Below, piece after piece: positions 33,392-41,327 of a stretch of DNA of 46,057 bases (position 1 is its first letter; every line of letters starts with the position of its first letter). The notes below the pieces were generated by a model. It worked only from the letters and a program-made list of their open reading frames with translations, was not told the origin of the DNA and made no database searches. Both the position numbers and the translations under genes were made by a program. Location: assembly GCA_001839685.1 (NCBI GenBank), contig MLAK01000853.1, positions 8,553 through 54,609 of the forward strand. The letters run 5' to 3'. This DNA comes from Tritrichomonas foetus (Eukaryota > Parabasalia > Tritrichomonadida > Tritrichomonadidae).

Positions 33392-33751
33392 ATGAATCAT
33401 GGCATATGGCACAATTGGACATCATGTTCTACTCAGACACAAAAAAAGGACATTTGGAATATCATACGAGAAGAGAAAAATGATGTAAATGATCAAACTC
33501 CTGAAGTTCCAAATATTGTCAAATCAGATATTCCTCAAAAAGAAAATGAGAAAGTTAAAAGGAAGAAAAGGAAGGTACCACATCGGCCTCCAATTTTGTT
33601 TCATAATTTCATGTATTTTGAAAAGTTTTACAATTATTATGAACCAGCAATTGAACATACTCTCAAAGGAGCAACACAAGCTCAAATACAAGAAATTTTA
33701 AAACTTGCATACAATAATTATGTCACTTTGAATTCAAGTCCAAATTTTTAA
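33392..33751 (+). CDS. Small basic hypothetical protein
   Basis: 119 residues, from ATG to TAA, with a lysine-rich central stretch KENEKVKRKKRKVPHRPP that could be a nuclear localisation signal, followed by an aromatic, helical C-terminus LFHNFMYFEKFYNYYEPAIE. I do not recognise a family. The start is the first ATG. Its codon use and the compact spacing (divergent from the SPRY gene, convergent with the kinase at 33997) fit a real gene, but no conserved domain proves it. Confidence 0.55.
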   Translation: MNHGIWHNWTSCSTQTQKKDIWNIIREEKNDVNDQTPEVPNIVKSDIPQKENEKVKRKKRKVPHRPPILFHNFMYFEKFYNYYEPAIEHTLKGATQAQIQEILKLAYNNYVTLNSSPNF

Positions 33752-33996
33752 CTTTAGTTAATCTGTTTTTTTGTTTTGTTTTGTAAAAATGAACTTTGAT
33801 ACATATAACACTATCTTCTTCTTTATTTATTAACATAATATTTATTTGTTAACAATACTACTCACTCTCTTTCTATGTTTTTCCATCTTGATTTATATAG
33901 AGATATCTCTGAAGTAAAAAAAAAAATCAGTTCTCTATATAGAAAAAGGGAAAAAATGATCCAGGAAAGCATTTTAGTTTATATAATAACAGTATT

Positions 33997-35187
33997 TTAA
34001 ATCATTTTGATAAGTTTTTTAAAAAGTGGATCAGTAGTTGTATTTGTTGATCTTCGACGATTGATTCCCGGTTTTGGCTGTGGAGACATTTTATTTTCAT
34101 CATTATCATGTTGAAAATTTGCAGGATCATTTTCATTATGAATTCTAACCCTTGTTCTCTTCTTGTGAACTGGAGCCGAAATTGTTCCATGCTCTATAAT
34201 TGGAGGTGGTAATTTCTTATCATGATCAATAACCAATCTAATTTTTAATGCAATTAAAATCTGGTCGACAGATTCACGAACTTGTGGATCAATTTCTACC
34301 TCGGTTTGATTATTTTCATCATTATCATTATTTTCTGGAAATCCATTTTTGAAGTAATGATAGTAAATTCGTGTGATTTGATTGTTTTTTGAATCAAATG
34401 AATGAATCCACGGATGACGCCTCATTTCTCGAAGTGTGATCCTTTTTGATGGGTCTTTTTGAAGTAATTTTTTCAATAGATCAATCAATTCGTTTGATAA
34501 ATAGGTAGGATAATAAGGCTCAACTAACATAATTTTTTTGTATTGCTGTTGAACAGATGCACTAACAAACGGAAGCTGCCCAGTTGTTAAATAAAATAAA
34601 ATTATACCAAGACTCCAAACATCAACAGAAAAATCATATTTCATTCCTCGAACTACTTCAGGAGCTGCATAAGCTAATGATCCAACCATGTCTGTGAACA
34701 ACTTATCATCATACTTTTCGGCAAATCCAAAATCAACAAGTCGAATTTTATGATGTTCATCAAGAAGAATGTTCTCAATTTTTAAATCTCGATGAACAAT
34801 TTTTTGACTTTTATGTAAATATTCCAATGCAACAATAATTTGAATAATGATATCCTTTGCAATATCTTCATCTAACTTTCCTGATGTCTTAAGAAAGTCA
34901 AGTAAACTTCCATTTTCGATTAATTCTGAGGATAGACAATAATAATTATCATTTTCAAAAAATTGATAAAACTGGGCAATATATGGATGCTTTAACTGTG
35001 GAAGGATATTTGCTTCATTTTCAAAATGCACTATGATATTTTCTGGTGCGTTTTTGGATATGCATTTGATGGCCACGTTCATATTCGTTTTTAAATGCTT
35101 TGCTGAATATACTGTTGAAAAGGACCCACTTCCCATCTCGTATCCAATTTCGTAGTCCTTGATGACAGGTTGGTTTGGGTGAGTCAT
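33997..35187 (-). CDS. CAMK-like serine/threonine protein kinase
   Basis: From the ATG at 35185-35187 the protein has 396 residues. The frame is open a few codons further upstream, but only with non-ATG codons, and the initiator-like TCACT lies 4-8 bases before this ATG. The kinase domain covers about 12-265: glycine loop EMGSGSFSTVYSA (17-29), catalytic lysine in VAIKCIS (Lys41), HRDLKIEN (132-139), DFG (152-154), activation segment VGSLAYAAPE, and DPSKRITLREMRRHPW in the last helix, typical of SNF1/AMPK-related kinases. All catalytic residues are intact. The C-terminal ~130 residues are charged and Asn/Pro-rich, without a recognised domain. The stop is TAAA. It is divergent from the DUF1963-like gene with about 140 bases between the starts. 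Confidence 0.94.
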   Translation of the reverse strand: MTHPNQPVIKDYEIGYEMGSGSFSTVYSAKHLKTNMNVAIKCISKNAPENIIVHFENEANILPQLKHPYIAQFYQFFENDNYYCLSSELIENGSLLDFLKTSGKLDEDIAKDIIIQIIVALEYLHKSQKIVHRDLKIENILLDEHHKIRLVDFGFAEKYDDKLFTDMVGSLAYAAPEVVRGMKYDFSVDVWSLGIILFYLTTGQLPFVSASVQQQYKKIMLVEPYYPTYLSNELIDLLKKLLQKDPSKRITLREMRRHPWIHSFDSKNNQITRIYYHYFKNGFPENNDNDENNQTEVEIDPQVRESVDQILIALKIRLVIDHDKKLPPPIIEHGTISAPVHKKRTRVRIHNENDPANFQHDNDENKMSPQPKPGINRRRSTNTTTDPLFKKLIKMI

Positions 35188-35190
35188 GGC

Positions 35191-35195
35191 AGTGA
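35191..35195 (-). promoter_or_regulatory. Initiator-like TCACT of the kinase at 35187
   Basis: The minus strand reads GATCACTGCCATG. TCA followed by pyrimidine and T, four bases before the ATG, fits a trichomonad initiator and supports this start over an upstream GTG. Confidence 0.5.
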
Positions 35196-35329
35196 TCACA
35201 AATCTATACGTTAAACGCTTTGAAAAATTTGAGATGACTCTATGAAATGATTTTCAATTCAAGTTAATCGTATATTGAATTCTTGAATACTCAAATTCAA
35301 TATTATTGAAAAAGTGAACGAATTGAGAA

Positions 35330-36157
35330 ATGGACTTGTACGAAAAAATAGTCTCTAATTATACCAATTTCATTACTAAATATGATTTAATGAGGAAAGC
35401 AGCTGTTCCTATAACATCTGATTTTGAAGATGATGGAAATCCACGAATTTCAAAGATTGGTGGAAAATTTCCATATTTACCAAATGAAGAAATTTCGTTG
35501 TGTAATGAATGCCATCAGTTTCCAATGATGGTTGCACAATTATATGTTCCATCTCTGCCTGATTTTATTCAAGTATTATTTCCATCAGATTTTAAAAATT
35601 CTTTAATTGTATTATCAGTTTGTCCATCATGTCTGGGATCAAAATGCTATAATGTTAAAGCATATAATGAGTCACAGCTTGACGATTTAGAATATCATGA
35701 TGATGTTGGTGAAAAATGGTCAACTCCTGAATTTTTGAATCTTAGGTGCTTTAATTTCCAACCAAACTCACCACAAACATATGATTTAATTGACCAAAAA
35801 AGACAATATTTCGAATTCAAAACCATCACAAACTGGAATGAAACTATGATGGCTCCTTACACTTCAGTTGGTGAAGTAAAATCCTTATTGAAGAAGGAAA
35901 AGATCGAAGATAATCACCGAACTTTTTTGGCTGCTCATGAAATCAACATGAAAAATGAAATTGCAGGAAATTCTTATCTTGGAGGTTGGCCATGCTTTTG
36001 TCAAGAAGACCAAACACCAGAAGGCTACAAAATCCTTTTAAACTTATCTGAATCTGCAGCTGCAACACTTGAGTGGGGAAACAGTGGAACTGCCCAACTT
36101 TGGATTGGAGTTGGTGGAAATTCAGGGAAGTTTAAGTTTACTTGCTCAAGCCATTAA
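35330..36157 (+). CDS. DUF1963/YwqG-like protein
   Basis: 275 residues. The N-terminal third has SKIGGKFPYLPNEEISLCNE and QFPMMVAQLYVPSLPDF, and the C-terminus has ESAAATLEWGNSGTAQLWIG; this start (a GG-x-P-x-LP loop followed by Cys-x-x-Cys and a beta strand) and end (a W-G-D/N-x-G strand pair) match the DUF1963 (YwqG) fold. Two CxxC pairs, CNEC (~58-61) and CPSC (~104-107), could bind zinc, which is shared with the related PDCD2/TSR4 group. The biochemical role of the family is poorly known. The start is the first ATG; the stop is TAA. It is the last host gene before the mobile cluster and is divergent from the kinase on its left. Confidence 0.7.
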   Translation: MDLYEKIVSNYTNFITKYDLMRKAAVPITSDFEDDGNPRISKIGGKFPYLPNEEISLCNECHQFPMMVAQLYVPSLPDFIQVLFPSDFKNSLIVLSVCPSCLGSKCYNVKAYNESQLDDLEYHDDVGEKWSTPEFLNLRCFNFQPNSPQTYDLIDQKRQYFEFKTITNWNETMMAPYTSVGEVKSLLKKEKIEDNHRTFLAAHEINMKNEIAGNSYLGGWPCFCQEDQTPEGYKILLNLSESAAATLEWGNSGTAQLWIGVGGNSGKFKFTCSSH

Positions 36158-36394
36158 TGACTTTGTTAAGAATTAATAAATGTTAAAGTTGAAATGATGA
36201 TTTCTAGTTCTTTTATGATTCGTTAATTCATTTGGTAAAGACCAAAAACATATTTTTTAAATAAATAACTTTTCTATTCGTTATCTTTATCGATTTGAAT
36301 ATGACAATTAATGTACACTAAGTTGTTTGACATTATCATCTTTCGATATTAGACAAATTTTCATTATAAAGAATCAAGTTTTTGAGAAGCAGCG

Positions 36395-36478
36395 CCGCTC
36401 TTAGCTCAGTGGTAGAGCATGTGACTGTAGAAACAGTTGGATATCACAGGGTCGCCGGTTCGATTCCAGCAGCGCGGA
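36395..36478 (+). tRNA. tRNA-Tyr (GTA) with 12-base intron; 3' arm imperfect
   Basis: Cloverleaf read by hand: acceptor CCGCTCT (36395-36401), TA, D-stem GCTC/GAGC, anticodon stem TGTGA (36420-36424) pairing with TCACA (36444-36448), anticodon GTA at 36427-36429, and a 12-base insert AAACAGTTGGAT at 36431-36442, one base 3' of the anticodon, the canonical intron position. T-arm GCCGG TTCGATT CCAGC carries a C-A mismatch and the 3' acceptor AGCGCGG pairs with CCGCTCT with one T-C mismatch. A conventional 3' half would be CCGGC AGAGCGG. The two changes both lie in the last 15 bases, which are shared with the LINE copy at 41201-41215. An 8-T run follows the discriminator A and would terminate Pol III. 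It may be functional, or it may be a tRNA whose 3' end was replaced by the element. Confidence 0.85.
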
Positions 36479-36685
36479 TTTTTTTTATTTTGTAATTGAT
36501 TGGTTATGATTTCAATGAATGGTAAAAAACCCATTTATTTTAGAATCTTATTTTCAAACGAAAAATATGCTTACAAACTTCATTTCAATTGACTGATCGA
36601 TTATTATTTTTTTGCCCTTCTATTTTGGCCACAATGTTTTTGGACGGCATAACTTTTCCTAATGATAGAGCTCCAGATGAACTTT
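36463..36685. repeat. Inverted repeat arm 1 (partner 40993-41215)
   Basis: The 223 bases from the middle of the tRNA T-loop through the tRNA 3' end, T-run and LINE 5' region are repeated as reverse complement at 40993-41215 with no gap; every segment I compared base by base was identical. The identity stops inside the LINE N-terminal coding region (after ...GATGAACTTT). It means that the two LINE 5' ends, each with 15 bases of tRNA attached, are recent copies. Confidence 0.95.
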
Positions 36686-37644
36686 AGTATGATCTAGGTT
36701 ATACGAATTTCTCGAAAATTATTAATGGTGGCCCGACATTTCCTTTAGTGAGGGACATGGTCCCGTAGGACTCGCTTCAGCTTGTTTTCCAAGTTCTGAT
36801 TCTACTATCAGTTTCGGTTTCGGTCCTTCAAATAATATCTTTTCTAATTCTCAATTCTTACAATCTCCCGATCAAAACTTTTCTAACTCAAATTCTCCTA
36901 TCGATTGTGTATACTATTCAAACGGGAATGTTCCGCGTGATAGATGGATTGATGTCGGGCAGTTTCTTTTTACTCGATGTGAAAGCTCATTTGACACTGC
37001 TATGAAACTGCACCCTCACCAGATCTCATCACATAGCCGAGTTTCTAATACACAGGATTTGATTACCTTAGAATTTGTGACTGATAGATTCCTCATGTGG
37101 AAAATTGACGCAGACCTACCAGAAGATGTTCCACATTACAGGACTGTATACAAGTGTCATTGTAATGGTTGCTCTTATTTGTCACTTGTTTCCAGCTCAT
37201 TGGTGTGTCATATTAGGAATTCACATCAGGACATTGAAGCTTTACGGCACAAAATTGGTCTTTTTAGGGCCGTCTGCGTCCAATATGCATTATATTTATT
37301 TAGTAAAGATTCAAATCCTATTACACTGCCCTCTAAAAAGGTTCATCACGGGAGGAATACCCCAGAGGCTCAAACCAAATGTCGTTATATTTAATTTCAA
37401 TCAAAAAGATGATGAAGTATTGTTAAATCTCATAAATCAAGACTTCGCTATGGAGAAGCTGATAACTGAGCAGCAGCGAGAGATTATTGCTAGTAAGCGC
37501 AACGAGCCACATGTATTCGATGGTGGGGCGGCTGCTTCCCTCCCTTTTGCTGAAGCTGGTTTGATTCAAGACCTTTCCAGGACTTCTTCACCTCCTTCTT
37601 CCCAGATTGATGTTGGTGATGACACAGATGTGGTTAAGGAGTAA
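36634..37644 (+). pseudogene. Broken LINE copy A N-terminal region with zinc fingers
   Basis: Frames shift several times. The fragment at ~36957-37140 reads WIDVGQFLFTRCESSFDTAM, then SSHSRVSNTQDL and FLMWKIDADLPEDVP, parallel to copy B's VGQFCCPLCDETHNTAMKLF and FLRWKIDADLGPDVP. The first finger has lost a cysteine (TRCESSF for CPLCDE). A second finger follows: YKCHCNGC, then LVCHIRNSH (Cys2-His2). In the last part the frame at 37105-37644 carries RTSSPPSSQIDVGDDTDVVK, a Ser/Pro/Asp-rich linker. In R2-type LINEs such N-terminal fingers contact the target DNA. Nothing here is expected to be translated as one protein. Confidence 0.75.
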
Positions 37645-37660
37645 TACCATCTGAATGACT

Positions 37661-38399
37661 CGCTTAGTAGTTATATTAAGGAGTGGAAATGGTACCCACC
37701 CCAAAAATGAAAAATTTCCCGTCTCACCTATCGTTCGCCGCGAAATCTGCCAAAATTTTTGACTAGTACCATTTCGCACTCCTTAATGTATGAATGACCC
37801 CATTAACGTTCTCACTGATGACCTCATCAACCAAAAAATAAATGACATCATCAGCACCCACACCCACTCATTAGTGTTTTTAAATCACTTTCAATACTTA
37901 TTTTTATGAATGAGCTATTACTACGAAGTGAGGAATATCTGAATGAACACTGACCTCATAAGTGAATAAATCTTCATCATATTTATAATCAACCACAACA
38001 CCATCATTAATAAAAACTTCATCTCCTGTTGATTTTTGTTTTACATAAACACCAACATTATTACAATAATATTCATATTCATTCGCATTAAAAACTCTAA
38101 CTTCAAATAGCATTTATAAATACAGAAAAAAAATAAAAAATTATTTTCAAAACTGAGCGAATTTTTGTCAGGTGATTTAAAAACACTAATGAGTGGGTGT
38201 GGGTGCTGATGATGTCATTTATTTTTTGGTTGATGAGGTCATCAGTGAGAACGTTAATGGGGTCATTCATACATTAAGGAGTGCGAAATGGTACTAGTCA
38301 AAAATTTTGGCAGATTTCGCGGCGAACGATAGGTGAGACGGGAAATTTTTCATTTTTGGGGTGGGTACCATTTCCACTCCTTAATATAACTACTCGCTT
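37661..38399. mobile_element. 729-bp TIR element with CGCTT target duplication
   Basis: The element is 37666-38394, starting AGTAGTTATATTAAGGAGTG and ending in its reverse complement. TIRs are 223 bases (37666-37888 and 38172-38394) and align without gaps. The flanks CGCTT at 37661-37665 and 38395-38399 form a 5-base target duplication (or TCGCTT if one terminal base is reassigned). Long TIRs, AG...CT ends and 5-6-base duplications fit Maverick/Polinton elements; Mutator-like is an alternative. It has inserted into LINE copy A. Its internal sequence is only ~280 bases, so it is a nonautonomous, MITE-like derivative. Confidence 0.88.
37904..38113 (-). CDS. Small ORF inside the 729-bp element
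   Basis: A 69-residue frame from an ATG immediately inside the right TIR, reading MLFEVRVFNANEYEYYCNNV, then a run of Val/Asp/Tyr. It is acidic and beta-strand-like, with no family I recognise. It fills almost the whole interior of the element. A related TIR at 42435 is followed at the same place by the start of a different ORF, so coding right behind the TIR seems to be a habit of this element family. It may be a remnant of an autonomous element's gene, or chance. Confidence 0.4.
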   Translation of the reverse strand: MLFEVRVFNANEYEYYCNNVGVYVKQKSTGDEVFINDGVVVDYKYDEDLFTYEVSVHSDIPHFVVIAHS

Positions 38400-38436
38400 C
38401 TAGCTCGCAATGTGTCTTAACGTTATTGGGTAAAGT

Positions 38437-38598
38437 TATTTGTCATTTATTTGTCATTGATGAGGTTATTCATGTATTAAGGAGTGCCAAATGGTGCTAG
38501 TCAAAAATGTTTGGCAAATTTCGTGGCGAACGATAAGTGAGGCGGGAAATTTCACTTTATTGGGGTGGGTACCATTTCCACTCCTTAATATAACTACT
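38437..38598. mobile_element. Diverged relict end of the same TIR family
   Basis: The sequence ends CCACTCCTTAATATAACTACT at 38598 as the right TIR does, and further inside it matches the TIR with many substitutions (TGGCAAATTTCGTGGCGAACG for TGGCAGATTTCGCGGCGAACG) and one ~22-base deletion. It is older than the 729-bp element next to it, and no matching left end is near. Confidence 0.8.
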
Positions 38599-39270
38599 GC
38601 ACAGGTGCCTTGTTTCGTTATTTCGAATGGAAGTCAAAATACTCCTTGAACCGTTAATTGTGGAGGATACAGATAATGAAATTCAGTTGATCATACTTGA
38701 TAGTTTAATGACGAAAGTTCATCCTTTTTTTAGGAAAACCATTAGAAGGGTTCCGATAATTCCTGTTATCAATATTTCTCAATCCAAGAAGGGCCTTTGC
38801 AATTATGGGCTGCCAATAAATTTGAATCAGGAGTGGAGTTGATTCATTGTTTGAAAGATAAATCTAACGATGATAGTACTCATAACCTCATTTCCAACTT
38901 ATTGATTAGACTTGTTACATTCATTGTTCATGCTCCAGATGATTTTAAGGAGATTGTGGGTGGTGACTATGTGCTGGCTCTTGATGCTCTTATTAATGAT
39001 GATCATTTGGAAGATAGATTAGAGTTTCTGAAAGTCAAGTTGGAAGAAATCCATCTTTCTACATGCAACTCTGGTTCCATGGTCTATAAACGCTTCATTC
39101 AAAAGATGTACCGAGAAGATGCTTCCAGAACTTTGAAACGGTTCATTACTCCCATTTTAACTCCTGAGTGTCCTGTTGGTGTTGAGGAGTTTGTGGACAC
39201 TTATGGAGCTTCTTGGGAACTTCCCAATGACTTTGGCGATGATGACCTTCAAGCTTCCGAACATTCTTAA
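38599..39270 (+). pseudogene. LINE copy A, segment ahead of the RT domain
   Basis: Two overlapping frames (38627-38842, 38797-39270), so one frameshift. The second contains SMVYKRFIQKMYREDASRTL followed by KRFITPILTP and VGVEEFVDTYGASWELP. This matches the stretch directly upstream of the RT in R2/NeSL-like LINEs, where a basic Y-x-x-x-Q-x-x-Y-x-x-D helix precedes an F-x-x-x-W helix that leads to the RT. The following NNEDLRSLIDMLENHKS (in a further frame) would be the very start of the RT region, after which the sequence breaks off at 39357. Confidence 0.65.
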
Positions 39271-39357
39271 CAACGAAGATCTGAGATCTCTTATTGATAT
39301 GTTGGAGAACCATAAGAGCATCTGCTCTGTTATTAGTCACGCTCAAATCTGTTGGTC

Positions 39358-39660
39358 TCGGTTTCGGTCCTTCAGATAACATCTTTTCTAATTCTCAATT
39401 CTTACAATCTCCCAATTAAAACTTTTCTAACCCCAATTTTCCTATCGATGGTGTATACTATTCAAACGCTAATGTTCCCTCTTCGATTTTCCAGCCTTAT
39501 TCCGATTTCACGAATTATTCTATTGTGTGTCACTATGAAAATGTTAATTCCAGAGTTCGTTTATAAAAGAATGATATGAATGTTAAATATGAAAAGGTAA
39601 ATACTCCTGTTAGACGACAAGAACAAGAAATTTTGATTGATTCTCAAGTCATCTAATCAG
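39358..39660 (+). mobile_element. LINE copy D, second N-terminal fragment
   Basis: From 39358 (TCGGTTTCGGTCCTTC) to about 39480 the sequence is a diverged direct repeat of 36814-36936 in copy A (offset 2544). It then runs on without any clear finger or RT, through DNA I cannot assign. A fresh LINE N-terminal fragment has been joined behind copy A, either by tandem insertion or by unequal recombination. Confidence 0.7.
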
Positions 39661-40129
39661 ATGCATGTGTTAAGTCACACTTAGTTAAAATTACACGTGT
39701 TCATCTATAGTCAGATTCTATTATGCAATCATACTCAATAAATGTTCATCACGAGACGATTAATTCCAATACTCTCTGGTACGATCCCATTCAATGGATG
39801 CTCATTAATTTCTATTCGTTGTTCTATCCCATCAGAGAACTTCTCATAATATATTTTGATTATTGCCTAAGCTAATATAGAAACTAATTATTAAACATTT
39901 CACGACAATCTTTCTAGGCAGGATTCGAATTATTACTATTTTCAATATGACTTTTATGTTGTAATATAACTGGGGCCAAGATGCACTACATCACAATCAG
40001 CTATCTATTCTACGAAAAATAGAGTAATATTCCATTTTTGACCCTCTCTCATATCGATTAAAAACAACCATATTTCGCTTTGACCTATTTGACTGCATAC
40101 TCAAATAGGGTGAGATTGTTCAGTACAAT
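39661..40129. other. Unassigned spacer within the mobile cluster
   Basis: About 470 bases with stops in all frames, containing no element end or gene that I can recognise. Confidence 0.5.
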
Positions 40130-40150
40130 AAAAAAAAAAAAAAAAAAAAA
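40130..40150. repeat. A homopolymer, 21 bases
   Basis: An uninterrupted run of A on the plus strand, followed by GACAGCC and a purine-rich stretch. It may be the poly-A tail of an inserted cDNA or a simple slippage tract; no partner was found to decide. Confidence 0.8.
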
Positions 40151-40230
40151 GACAGCCTGGCATAGAGAAAAAGGAAAAAAAAAAGAAGAAAAATTTTAAA
40201 TCATTTAATTTCATGAACATTTGATTTTTT

Positions 40231-40600
40231 TTAAGCTAAAAATGAACAAAGCTCGCGATGCGATAGTGTAATGATCTTAGTTTTTTCTCCAATAATGTCA
40301 AGTTGCTCTGAAGAGCGAAGTTTCTCTATTGTTAAGTCTTTACCTGTTTGTTTAATCCTCTCTACATCATCTTTCTCAATCCAAGCTTGAATTATATTAC
40401 AACGAATCTCATTAGTGACTGCTCCTAAAACACTCCTTTGAAGGTGAACTTTCTTGGCATGAAGTATTAGTGCATTTCAATTTTTCCCAAAGAAATATTT
40501 GCAATCCCCACAAATGGAAGCTATTGACTCATAAATTATGTCTTTTGCTGTGAGTAACCGATCCAAATTAATCGTATGAACTGGCCAATGGCGTTGATGA
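40231..40600 (-). pseudogene. Fragment of an unknown gene, one in-frame TGA
   Basis: A coherent minus-strand frame from about 40600 to the TAA at 40231-40233, broken only by a TGA at 40477-40479. It reads DRLLTAKDIIYESIASICGD, then after the stop HAKKVHLQRSVLGAVTNEIR and SEQLDIIGEKTKIITLSHRE with the end LCSFLA. It is better protein than any LINE part nearby and follows the end of copy C. I do not recognise the family. It may be the tail of a captured host gene or an additional element ORF. Confidence 0.45.
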
Positions 40601-41200
40601 GGGAGAATCACATACTGTATGATTCGCTTCACCAGTCTCATTTGATCTTGGGAAAATTTCTGTAGTAGGGGAATCATTTATACGAAGTTGTGTATTGATT
40701 CCTATCTCCTAACGATCCATTATCATTGGAATAGATGTTAACTCATCTCTGGCAATGATTATTTTCGGCTGTGGTATGTTTATATTAATAGGGACATTAA
40801 TAATGTTGAAATTATTAATTAACATAGGAACCTCGATATTAGGGTTGATGTTTTCTTTAATTAGATTAATAGCATGTGATTGCACCACTGCAACCGAATT
40901 AAGAGCATGTTCTTGAACCATTACTTCATGCAAAACTACTTTTGCTTCTGACTTTAAGATTGTGTCTTGAACATTAACCACTGAATCAAACGAAAGTTCA
41001 TCTGGAGCTCTATCATTAGGAAAAGTTATGCCGTCCAAAAACATTGTGGCCAAAATAGAAGGGCAAAAAAATAATAATCGATCAGTCAATTGAAATGAAG
41101 TTTGTAAGCATATTTTTCGTTTGAAAATAAGATTCTAAAATAAATGGGTTTTTTACCATTCATTGAAATCATAACCAATCAATTACAAAATAAAAAAAAT
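40600..41200 (-). mobile_element. LINE copy C, 5' part only
   Basis: Begins (minus strand) at 41200, behind 15 bases of tRNA-Tyr 3' end, and is identical over 208 bases to the 5' region of copy A. It continues with the N-terminal coding region to about 40610 (NETGEANHTVCDSPSS here, NETDETGEVNHAVSDSSPS in copy B) and then ends; the following DNA is unrelated. Fingers, RT and endonuclease are absent. Confidence 0.82.
40709..41044 (-). pseudogene. LINE copy C N-terminal ORF fragment
   Basis: The first ATG in the frame is at 41042-41044 (MFLDGITFPNDRAPDELSFD); the stop is TAG at 40709-40711. The part VVQSHAINLIKENINPNIEV, then NNFNIINVPININIPQPKII, matches copy B at 43970-44085 (IVQSHSVNLIKENFNTNINI and FNIIDIPIDINIPLPRVV), which is the best evidence that this is coding and conserved within the family. 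Beyond the TAG the similarity to copy B continues in frame to about 40610, so the stop is a lesion. Confidence 0.7.
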
Positions 41201-41215
41201 CCGCGCTGCTGGAAT
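40993..41215. repeat. Inverted repeat arm 2 (partner 36463-36685)
   Basis: Reverse complement of 36463-36685, 223 bases without gap. The coordinates sum to 77678 throughout. It contains the tRNA 3' fragment, the T-run, and the 5' end of LINE copy C. Confidence 0.95.
41201..41215 (-). other. 15-base tRNA-Tyr 3' fragment between two LINEs
   Basis: On the minus strand ATTCCAGCAGCGCGG is the exact 3' end of the tRNA at 36395-36478, starting inside the T-loop. Upstream of it (higher coordinates) the tRNA similarity stops at once and the 3' end of LINE copy B begins (...AAATAAACTATTA). Downstream it is followed by the same A plus eight Ts and LINE 5' region as in copy A. It is too short to be a gene. 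Confidence 0.9.
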
Positions 41216-41327
41216 TAATAGTTTATTTCATGGAAAATAAAATGGTTAAGTACGGTGATGTCTCACCGGATTCCTCAAGACATCCTGAAGATCGGATTCT
41301 TGATTCTGATTTTCCTCAATATTTAAT

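Larger units (their letters stand above)
36479..39357 (+). mobile_element. LINE copy A (R2/NeSL-like), 5' part, interrupted
   Basis: Starts directly behind the tRNA-Tyr with an AT-rich 5' region; the first ATG of its ORF is at 36634 (MFLDGITFPNDRAPDEL, then a stop). It shares the N-terminal zinc-finger region with copy B (WKIDADLPEDVP here, WKIDADLGPDVP there). It is broken by frameshifts and stops, is interrupted by TIR elements at 37666-38598, and resumes with the segment between zinc fingers and RT. RT and endonuclease are absent. It ends where a second N-terminal segment (copy D) begins. Confidence 0.8.

Noticed and set aside
35188..35199. Start of the 33997 kinase at 35199
   Set aside because: That codon is GTG; the ATG at 35187 with an initiator-like TCACT in front is the better start.
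37666..38394. The inverted repeats as a Pol III or hairpin RNA gene
   Set aside because: The target duplication and the shared ends with 42435 and 38598 mark it as a transposon.
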